Shown here in pieces: positions 55,636-64,000 of a DNA stretch of 64,000 nucleotides. The DNA lies in the NCBI GenBank assembly GCA_022813625.1, contig JAKLMB010000010.1, positions 1 to 64,000 of the forward strand. The letters are read 5' to 3'. Under the pieces are notes generated by a model. It was not told where the DNA came from, made no database searches, and worked only from the letters and a program-made list of their open reading frames with translations. The DNA is from Aaosphaeria pasadenensis. Its lineage: Eukaryota; Ascomycota; Dothideomycetes; Pleosporales. The stretch's first letter is position 1; every line of letters begins with the position of its first letter. Made by a program: the position numbers and the translations under genes.

Positions 55636-56301
55636 GAATTTCTGGCTTTGAACTTTCTTAGCGAGGTCTTTTATCTGTTCATATTTGCTGGCAAGGCGTC
55701 TGGGGAAATGGTCATAATTGAGGGCTTTGGCTTATCCCGTATTTTCAGTTACGGGACTATCGCAGGTGTTTCGAAGTCTCTGTGTCAAGAAGCATCTATT
55801 GGCGGGATGCGCTTTTGCCTACCTACCTACGTAGATGTAGGTATTTAGATATGGTGAGGTTCGTACTTGCCATGGTACAGCGCATCAAAATATAAAACCA
55901 TTGTAAATCCCACCATGCCATGTCCAAATTGTTTTTTCTCTCCCTTTTTTCTAACCCTTTACATGAATACGACACTACAGCCGTCTTAAACACGGTTAAG
56001 TCCGAATCGTATTCCATGTTATCTTGGAATCAGGACGGAGTGGGTTAGATTTTCCTCCATCTGGTCAGTGATTGGTAGCGCTACCATGGTCGGGGTCCGG
56101 CTCCCCCCCCAAAGAGGGTCGGGGTACGAACTTTCTTTCGCCTTCATGATTTTACCATTCGTCTTCGGGCCTAACGGTCTTTCTGCATACCCTTGATGAT
56201 AATTTGGTCACCGCTTCTTGTCGTACTAATCTCTTAAATGCCTTGATGGTCTTGATTGTCGCGTGGTCACCACGTTTCGTTTGGCTCAAACACATTTGAC
56301 G
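55636..56301. other. Spacer between tfg1 and the MFS gene
   Basis: An imperfect palindrome, TACCTACGTAGATGTAGGTA, lies near 55824-55843. A CCCCCCCC run is near 56104. No gene is seen. Confidence 0.5.
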
Positions 56302-57980
56302 ATGGGGGAGGCCAAGCAGACCGAGGCATTGCCCACCAATCCCATCTCTCGTCTGTCGACGTCACAGAATGCTACGTCGAGAGATGATCGTAATCGAGGG
56401 ATTACAGCATGGCGTCGAGTCTACAATATCCTAACATGGACGCCTCCGCGATGCAGATGGGATCCTTCCGCCCCGCCGCAATTCTCAATGAGCATGAATT
56501 TGCTCTTCGCTTTTGCTGGAGCCTTCACCGTTGCCAATCTCTACTACAGCCATCCTATCTTGAACATTCTGGCCACCGATTTTCACGTTAAGTATGAGCA
56601 GGTGGCTCAGATTCCGACAGTGATGCAAGCAGGCTATGCTGCAGGGCTGCTATTCCTCTGTCCTCTAGGTGATCTATTACCACGAAGACCTTTCGTTGTG
56701 GGCCTGGTTGGCTTCACAGCGACCATGTGGTAGGTCTAGAGTTTCTCCCCTCTCAATTGTACATATATCGGATTTTCGTTGACTGAAATGAACCCAGGAT
56801 CGGGCTCTGCGTTACCAACAACCTCGCCGTCTTCACGGCAATCTCATTCATCACTGCCATCACCACAGTGACACCTCAACTCATGCTCCCCCTGGTCGGG
56901 GATCTTGCCCCTCCAAATCGACGGGCAGCGGCCCTTTCCATTGTAGTATCAGGTCTGATGCTCGGAATTCTCATCGCTCGAGTTCTTTCCGGCATCATGA
57001 CTAATTACATATCGTGGCGCTCCGTATACTGGCTCTCCCTTGGCCTCCAGTACGCCATATTCATCCTCCTTTGGCTCTTCATGCCGGACTACCCATCCAC
57101 CAACCCTACCGGTTTGAACTATTTCGAACTCCTATGGTCGATTGTCAAGATGCTCTTTCGACATCCTGTCCTCGTACAAGCATGCATAACCGGATTCTTC
57201 ACCTCGGCAACCTTCACCTGCTTCTGGACGACCCTGACCTTCCTCCTCGCGGGAGCCCCTTACCACTACAATTCCCTCACCATCGGTCTCTTCGGTCTCA
57301 TAGGCATCGCATCCATGTTCACGGGGCCCGTGTATGCCCGTCTTGTCACCGACAAGTTCGCGCCCCACCTCTCCGTCTTCATCGGCCTCTTCTCCGCGCT
57401 CACCGGAATTTGCCTCGGCACCTATACAGGCACATTCACGATCGCGGGGCCCATTCTCCAGGCCTTCCTAATGGACTTCGGCTTCCAGACCGCGCAGATT
57501 GCGAACCGCAGTAGCATCTATTCGATCGAGCCGAAGAGAAGGAACGGGGTTAATACAGCGTTTATGGTTTCGACGTTTTGTGGGCAGCTTATGGGTACTG
57601 CGGCAGGTGCGCATGTTTATGCTGATGGGGGCTGGAGGGCCAGTGGAAGTATGTGCGTTGGGCTGGTTGGATGTGCGATGTTAACGATGGCTGCTAGGGG
57701 GCCATGGGAGACAGGGTGGGTAGGTTGGGGTGGTGGTTGGAGCATGAGGAAGGATGGAGGCAGGCATGCAGCAAAGGAAGGAAATGGAGGCGAAGAGGCG
57801 GGAGTAGTGGACAACGAGAGTAGCGAGCAGTGCGAAAAGACTGCAATTACGGCACGGCATGTGAGCGAGGAGATGTCCAGCAGAAGTGTGAGGGATGAGG
57901 ATGGGAGTGAGAAGGAGAAGGAGGGAGATGGCGATAACAGCGGGAGGTCGAGCGGAGAAGATGCGATACGGAAAGCATAA
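56302..57980 (+). CDS. MFS transporter, DHA/AraJ-like
   Basis: Two exons, 56302-56729 and 56798-57980, give 536 residues. The start at 56302 (MGEAKQTEALPTNP) is the first ATG in frame; upstream only GTG. Twelve helices are visible, beginning MSMNLLFAFAGAFTVANLYYSHPIL. The family loop GLLFLCPLGDLLPRRPFVVG between helices 2 and 3 is present, and the second half has VPGLIGIASMFTGPVYARLV-like sequence. The architecture resembles bacterial-type drug or sugar efflux carriers more than the classic fungal DHA1 members. A 110-residue cytosolic tail is rich in Ser, Glu and Lys. Substrate unknown. Convergent with hgh1, 111 bp apart. Confidence 0.85.
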
Positions 57981-58091
57981 TGGGAATGGAACGCTCATAG
58001 ATTAATCATTGGATCATAGCAAGAGCATAGCATATAGTAACTACGTATATAGTAATGTCTTTATGACGGACAGGGCCAGGTCTATAAATTT

Positions 58092-59503
58092 CTATAGAAT
58101 ATCGATAATCTTTTCGTCTTCGTCCTCATCCTCATGATCATTTTTGAACTCCAACAACTTCCCAGCACCACCGCCACCCATTCGCTCAGCATTCGGGATT
58201 TCATCTTCCTCCTCGCCTTCTTCCTTTCTCATGATGACCTGCACCAGTCTATCACAAGCCTCTCGCACACCCTCATTATCGACCTGTAAGTGGCACTCAC
58301 GAACAATGGGATATACCTTGACCTTTCGGAGCACATCGCGGCCTTCTCTTGTCGTGCTGAGTAGCAAAAGAGTCTCCAAGTGTGTCTTCATGATCTCAAC
58401 ATCCTTCTCACGCTCCTTGTCTGGCTCCAATAGTTGGCATTCATCAAGCATGCCGTCTGTGTCCTCGTCGGAGTATTCCTCCGGGCCCATGAGGGGAAGA
58501 ATTATGTAAGGGAGGAGGTTCGCGCCTACGGATGGCGTGGGCAGAGCCGGGTCCGGGGAGAGGTTCGATAACAGTGTAGGGTGCGAGGCCGTGTGGAAGG
58601 CTGCGTTTTTGATTGTGGACGCAACGCCGAGGCGACGGATATGTGAGGGATGATCGGTGAAGACTTGAAGCTTGGTAAGCGGGATAATGTCAGAGTCGTG
58701 GGCTTGTGGGCTTGTGAGGTATATGCGTCCTTGCGAGAACTGGTCGTTGTTAGCAGGGATTGAAGCAACACATATCGGATCTATCTGCTATACTTTTGCG
58801 AGGTCAGCGAAAAAGTACGACAGGTAATTGAAGTCGGCCTTCTCGTTGTATGCGCCTTCTGCACCCTTGACAAAACAATCAAGAAGCTGATCCATCGCCC
58901 ATTTCGAGGTGGACAACTCTTTGGGAACATCTCGCTTTAATTCCAGAACTCTTTGTAATGAGTCGTCCTTCGCCATGTTGGCGAGAAGCATTGCGATTTC
59001 ATTCGCATTGGGTTCCTTTTTGTTCTACAATACAGCATTCTTTGTCAGTCTTCATCGCTCCATATGCCACTTATTGGGTAACTGACATACTGTTATCCGA
59101 GACAAGAGTAGTTCCAAGAAGGCGTCATCCCCCGCGAGGGATTTCAGGACCTCCGCATCTTGCGATATGTTTATGAGGATGGTGAATGCATTCTTGGCGA
59201 TAGGAGCATAGTCCTTGACGAGAAGCTTTAGGTCTTTGACGGGCTCCAATTGGTTTCGTTTGAATAAAGGAAGGTCCGCTTGGGAGTATCCAACGAGATG
59301 TTCCGCAGCTGTTTCATGTCAAAACCATGACTCTTGTGAGGGCGAGGAGGGGTGGTGGGGGAGTGGTGTCGCGCGTACCGGCTTGTCGAATCTGCGTATT
59401 TCCGTGATGCAGGAACTCCACGAGCTGTCGATAATTGTTAGTGTCATGTATGCGACTATGATTACGGTGTAATAAGACTCACCTCTTCTAATTCTGTAGG
59501 CAT
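58092..59503 (-). CDS. hgh1: Hgh1-type eEF2 folding factor
   Basis: Hgh1 is an armadillo-like repeat chaperone that recruits CCT and Hsp90-type machinery to elongation factor 2. Five exons, 59503-59483, 59424-59379, 59308-59091, 59024-58794 and 58739-58092, give 387 residues. The short first two exons encode MPTELEE, then LVEFLHHGNTQIRQAA, and join to AEHLVGYSQADLPLF. Family landmarks are LVKDYAPIAKNAFTILINIS, NEIAMLLANMAKDD, LDCFVKGAEGAYNEKADFNY and LTSPQAHDSDIIPLTKLQVF. The C-terminus contains LPLMGPEEYSDEDTDGML and an acidic tail. The length is typical. Confidence 0.88.
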
Positions 59504-61397
59504 GGTGTACTTGTGTATGTCTTGGGTTAGCAGCAGCGTCGCATAAAATTTCCGTTACCAATGACGATGGAGGTGCTCGCTTATCGATAAGACAATATTT
59601 CTCGGTGGTGGTCTTTCACCGTTACTGTACTGACACGGACACGGACACTGACACTGACTCTGACACGAACTCTGACTGGCACAACTGGGTGGGATGGCAG
59701 GCCCCTCATGCTTACACAGTTCAGTCTTCCTGTCCAATTACTCATTCACGTATGACAAGCAACAGACAGCAGACTACAAGCAATAAGCAATAAGCAATAT
59801 GCACAAACATCCTTTACGCGTCTTCGCCATGCAGTCCAGTATCGCCCCGCTTACCGACCACTACTACTAACTACCGCCACCAAGGGAGAGGTGGCCATCT
59901 GTCGCATCCCAATATCTGCCATATTGATCTGTTCTATTCTCTGTCCGGGTCGACCCATACCCGATGCGACACCTACCTACGCCGTATGCATCATCAAGTC
60001 ATCTGGACTGCGAGTCGTAAGAACATGAGAAGGAGTCGGTCACTATTTTCAGATTTCGTCGTATAACGATCGACCTTCTCGAAGATCATACATCGCGATT
60101 CGAACAGTCGTCGTCCTCTCCTTTGTATGAACAACCATGTCCCATAGATCCAATCAATCAAAAGGGCATCGCCGCTGAAGATTGACCTATATCGCAGTAG
60201 TCAAACACCTTGTAGAGAAATGGTCTGATCTCTGGCGCCTGCAAAACCAAATTGAGAACGAGTGCGCCAGTCTTGCGAGCTAGACAGCCTTCTCATTTCA
60301 GTTCGGATGCTTATGCAACCCATTGCGATATCTGTGGGCTTCCGCCGCTAGACTCGACTGAGTCCATGGCAAGAGAGGTGCAGCGGTTACGATAGAAGCA
60401 ATCGCTCCTCAGGCCTCCACCACATAGTTACCCGCCAAGGGTGCCGTGGCTGCATCTTCAAGATTCTACAAACCAAAAACTCCTGCTCACTCAATTTTCA
60501 CTTGGTCTCATCATCCAGCTCCAATTCTAAGTCTTCCTCTCTGTACTCTGCACGTTCAAACATGTGCTGGAAATAGGACATGGATATGTCTTGCATTCGG
60601 AGACAAAGGCAGCCGGATCTGCTCTTTCGTGAACCAACCCAACGAGCATTAATGTGCGTATCCGTGTCGAAAAAGGATTCGACATGGGATATCCGTTGTC
60701 GGCGGACAGGGCGAACTGGGGACTGCATGCGAGCGTGGCCAGCCCCTCTCCACTGGATGAAAGGCTCGAGGTCGCTCAAAATAGATCTACAAGATACTGT
60801 CGATATCTAATCGCTACGGCCCGCATACTAGTCTCGTCACATACGCCTAAAGGCCCTTGTGGTTAGGGTCAGCATCAGCACACGGCGTCTGACGAATCAT
60901 TGCGATGGCCAGGCGGCGAGGGAAGCACATGGTTGGTGGTGTAGCGAGGAGGAAGCGTTGGGCGCTTAGAGGGCGAAGGCCAACCACCGTAAACCACCAT
61001 CTACCACCATAAATATAACCGCCCATCTCCACCAAGAAGGACGCGCCCAGGATTACTTGCATTCTCATTGGCCTGCTCCATACACCGCAATACTCAAATC
61101 AGCAGCCAAATGCATGGGAAGCACCGGGGAACCGCTATTGCTTCGTTGCGAAATCAAGAGCCTTTGCCCGTCTTGGGTGGGTTGTTTCCGCCGTCCAGCA
61201 TATATGCTTTATCCCCAGATTATCCGTTTCCGAACCATTGTTGACCAATGTTTCGGTCTTTGTGTGCACTGTGAACGAGTGAATTGAGATTTTGGTCCCA
61301 ACTGCATATCGTCCCAGCTTCTATCCTTTGCAGAAGAAAAGTCAGTATTTTTAGGTGTTTCTTTTCTCATTGAAATAACTTCAAGAGTTGGAACAAG
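59504..61397. other. 1.9 kb divergent spacer
   Basis: A GACACN/GACTCT hexanucleotide repeat lies at 59629-59680, just upstream of hgh1. An ACCACC-rich stretch is at 60975-61012. Two minus- and plus-strand frames near 60500-60800 overlap and look like mutual shadows. No gene is supported. Confidence 0.5.
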
Positions 61398-63650
61398 ATG
61401 GCGGGACCAGCATTACAACTATTTCCTCCCCCTCCCCGCCCACGGCAAGCGAGTCCAACACAACGAATGCGAGGCAAGACTCCCACGCCAGAACCCGAGC
61501 CGGAAAGAATGGAAAGTGCAAAGACGAACAGAGCGCCCGAGAATTTCCACGAACTTATCATACAAGTCAACTCTGTCCCAGTGTCACCATCGAACTCGAT
61601 GGCACCTCCAAGCTCTATTGCGCCGCCGCCCCAGGCACATCTCCCCGTTCGGACTCCTCCTGAAGACAACAGGCCAGTATTTGATTCCCCACCCCGACCA
61701 AGACATGCATCTCCAGTTCTCGAAAGGAAGAGTTCGAGAAGAGGTGCCCAGCCAATGTCGCCCATCTTCCCCATCCAAGATGCTCAGGATAGATCTGCCA
61801 CTCCTACCTTCGCTCCAGGACCTGGCCGAACAGTTTCTCCTGCCTTCTCTACTAGCCCTACCTTGGTGCGAGGTAACAGTGTCGCTACACACGCAAGGAC
61901 TGTTTCTTTGCAGTCAGAAGTGCCAATGAGGTCAATGTTCCCAGTCTACAATCCCAATGTTAGCCTTGAACAGCAACAATACGTCCCATCTCAGGCTTCG
62001 CCCACCCATATTCCAAAAAACCAGATTAGTCGGTCTCCGTATTCGCCAGAATTCTACATTCCTCATGGGCATATGGCATCTGAGGGAACCAAGAGCCCGC
62101 CCCCAAAGCCATTCTTCACCCCCTCACATCTGTTGGACAATCTCTGGGTGGCCTGCAACGGCCAGGAAGAGCCGGCCGTCCAAATGTATACTCTTCGTAT
62201 GCATCGCCCTACAGCAGCCAATCCCACCATCACCTTCGGAGCGACACCATCTCTTCCATTCTACAGTGTTGGGCTGTCTAATCTGGCGGGCAACAATGAA
62301 GTACAAAGCATCATGAACGAGGTATTAATACAGCGCCATCATCCTACGCAACCACGGGTCCTGCCTATCGCACAGCTCGATTTAATGGCACCTCCATCGC
62401 TTGGGAACAATTCTATTCACCCGCTTCAACACGAAGCAACCACCCTCCTTACAAGTATCTACCCAAAGCTTGCCGCTCTGGCAGCTCTAGAAGCTGCAGC
62501 GACATCGCCAAGGGCATCGCACATTGCCCTCAACGACCCCGACGCCTCGTCTCCTGCTGCACAACAACTCGCGGAAGAAGTGCTAATGGGAGCTGCTCAG
62601 CGCGAATGTTGTGCACTTGCTTGGGTTCGTGATTCCCCAGAGCAGCACTCCAATCCCTGGGCAAGACACATGCCCTCGGAAGGCTCATATCAGCTCCATC
62701 ATCCAACACTCGGGACGTTCCCAATCAAGGTTGAAGGCGACTGTTCGGGAATTAACAAGCCATCATCGCGCCCAGTGACAGGAATGTATGGCCACAACAT
62801 GCCATCAACCCCAAATATCACGCAGAAGCCTGCTTCGATTACTCTTCTGAACCCATACATTCTATCGCCGAACTCTCCTCGCGCCGCCCAATTCTCTCCC
62901 CTTACTCCTCCACCAAGAATCGGTGGTTTCGGCCAGGACATGAGACCCAATTCTATCACGCCATCAGAGATGGATGTAACGCAACTCCCCACGGCAACTG
63001 ATGCAACAGCCGACGATGCCATGCTCGCCCGACTGGATTTCGCCTCCAACTCCCTCACTCTCAATCTTGGTGCCCTGACACGTTTTGGAAACCCATTCCT
63101 CATCGATGTTGCTGCATCGTCAATCCTCGCTGTTGCTGTCGCTGAGGCTGTCCGTGGACGCAAGACAAATCGCGGAAGCCAGGATAGTTTCGAGCCACCT
63201 CCTCCTTCCGCCGTTCTCAACAGGACAGAACCAAGCACTGCCAAAGCCTTCAAAGACTCCTTCACCGAAGGATTCGACTCCTTCGGCGGAAAGACGCGAA
63301 ATCCGCTTTCTTCGATCACATCTGGCGGCGGAGGAGGTAGGAAGTGGTCCTTCAAATCCACAAACACCTCCAAAACGAGTGACAGCTTTGACAAGGATAT
63401 CGAACTGGGCGAATGGTATGGCCAGCAACCTCAAAATAAGGATAGCACGAAAGCTCCGGCCAAAGAGACTCGGGCCGAGAAGAAAGCACGCAAAAAGAAG
63501 GAGGAAGAAGATAGGCTGCCCTTTGTTGCAAGGGCTGTCATCAATGTTCTCACATTCGCTTTTAAAAGTGTCATATTTGTGCTCAAGATTGCGATCAAGA
63601 TCGTTGCCGGCGTCGTTGTCATGATTACGCGGAATTTCAGCAAGTTGTAG
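61398..63650 (+). CDS. Pro/Ser-rich protein with C-terminal hydrophobic tail
   Basis: A single-exon product of 750 residues. The first 240 are disordered and Pro-rich, with many SP and TP sites (PPPPRPRQASPTQRM, RTPPEDNRPVFD). A globular region follows from about 240 to 600, with SHLLDNLWVACNGQEEPAVQ, TLLTSIYPKLAALAALEAAA and LDFASNSLTLNLGALTRFGN. The very C-terminus is basic (KAPAKETRAEKKARKKKEEE) followed by two short hydrophobic helices (RAVINVLTFAFKSVIFVLKI, then AGVVVMITRNFSKL), so it is probably a tail-anchored or peripheral membrane protein. Similar fungal proteins carry uninformative names; function unknown. Confidence 0.7.
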   Translation: MAGPALQLFPPPPRPRQASPTQRMRGKTPTPEPEPERMESAKTNRAPENFHELIIQVNSVPVSPSNSMAPPSSIAPPPQAHLPVRTPPEDNRPVFDSPPRPRHASPVLERKSSRRGAQPMSPIFPIQDAQDRSATPTFAPGPGRTVSPAFSTSPTLVRGNSVATHARTVSLQSEVPMRSMFPVYNPNVSLEQQQYVPSQASPTHIPKNQISRSPYSPEFYIPHGHMASEGTKSPPPKPFFTPSHLLDNLWVACNGQEEPAVQMYTLRMHRPTAANPTITFGATPSLPFYSVGLSNLAGNNEVQSIMNEVLIQRHHPTQPRVLPIAQLDLMAPPSLGNNSIHPLQHEATTLLTSIYPKLAALAALEAAATSPRASHIALNDPDASSPAAQQLAEEVLMGAAQRECCALAWVRDSPEQHSNPWARHMPSEGSYQLHHPTLGTFPIKVEGDCSGINKPSSRPVTGMYGHNMPSTPNITQKPASITLLNPYILSPNSPRAAQFSPLTPPPRIGGFGQDMRPNSITPSEMDVTQLPTATDATADDAMLARLDFASNSLTLNLGALTRFGNPFLIDVAASSILAVAVAEAVRGRKTNRGSQDSFEPPPPSAVLNRTEPSTAKAFKDSFTEGFDSFGGKTRNPLSSITSGGGGGRKWSFKSTNTSKTSDSFDKDIELGEWYGQQPQNKDSTKAPAKETRAEKKARKKKEEEDRLPFVARAVINVLTFAFKSVIFVLKIAIKIVAGVVVMITRNFSKL

Positions 63651-64000
63651 AATTGCCTTGTCTGATCGAGATGTCTCAGCAGTCAGCGATGAAGGAACTT
63701 TGTATATATCACCTCAGTGAACGAACTGCGTACCCACCCTTTTCTTACTCATTCTTTTTATGATACCATTATTCCTCTACTTTAGGTATTTCCTGTTCCA
63801 TCTATCTTTTTTTTTTCTTTATCATCAGGCGTAGAAAGGGCAAGGGCAACGAACATGGGACCACAGATGAATCTACAAGCAGCCATTGGGCAAGGCTATA
63901 ATCAAATGGAAAAGACTTCTGATCGATTATGAAGATTGACAAATGCGATGTGTTTTGATGCTTGTTTATGTGATGAATATCAGATGTAAGCAAGGTGTTA
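63651..64000. other. 3' flank, window end
   Basis: Pyrimidine-rich with a TTTTTTTTTTC run near 63808. No gene is seen before the window ends. Confidence 0.5.

Noticed and set aside
1..64000. CRISPR arrays, bacterial operons, riboswitches
   Set aside because: None is seen, and the spliced eukaryotic gene structure makes them unexpected.

Overview
The window looks like nuclear DNA of a filamentous ascomycete (Pezizomycotina). Genes carry short GT-AG introns, mostly 50-65 bp, on both strands. The gene content is eukaryotic (Erg6, Pdb1, Sam50, Ubc6, Tfg1, Rpl13, Mzm1, Lunapark), with fungal C2H2 plus Zn2Cys6 regulators. The left end shows the hallmark of repeat-induced point mutation (RIP). A leotiomycete is my guess from general gene style; I cannot prove the class. 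Gene models below are hand-spliced from visible donor and acceptor sites and reading-frame continuity.

Left, accessory part (1-14.5 kb). Bases 1-2735 are an extremely AT-rich, RIP-degraded retrotransposon block. It holds a minus-strand gag with CCHC knuckle whose metal ligands are all tyrosine codons, its LTR, and a neighbouring solo LTR flanked by a 5-bp target duplication. Next comes a C2H2/Zn2Cys6 transcription factor gene broken by three in-frame stops and a splice-frame error (3095-6146). A secreted GH39-like glycoside hydrolase follows (7029-8533), then a second, more decayed C2H2/Zn2Cys6 remnant on the other strand (9260-9707), an F-box-like protein (10627-11919), and 2.6 kb of mostly empty sequence with one weak coding remnant.

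Right, core part (14.5-64 kb). In order: pyruvate dehydrogenase E1 beta (pdb1), sterol 24-C-methyltransferase (erg6), splicing factor Slt11/Ecm2, complex III assembly factor Mzm1, ER-shaping Lunapark, an unassigned alanine-glutamate repeat protein, an Hri1-like protein, ribosomal L13, a Ser/Thr-Pro-rich coiled-coil protein, a large LRR protein, a Dal5/Tna1-type permease, Sam50, Ubc6, a sugar transporter, a Cid1/Trf-type nucleotidyltransferase, TFIIF alpha (Tfg1), a DHA-like MFS transporter, eEF2 chaperone Hgh1, and a proline-rich protein with a C-terminal hydrophobic tail. These are mostly housekeeping genes in divergent or convergent pairs with 0.1-1 kb spacing. There is one striking 4.7 kb gap (42.85-47.6 kb) with no gene I can support.

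I see no obviously new multi-gene system. The most informative signals are at the left edge. There the RIP-marked transposon, the nonsense-ridden regulator, and the solo LTR together give a readable mutational history next to a normal housekeeping block.
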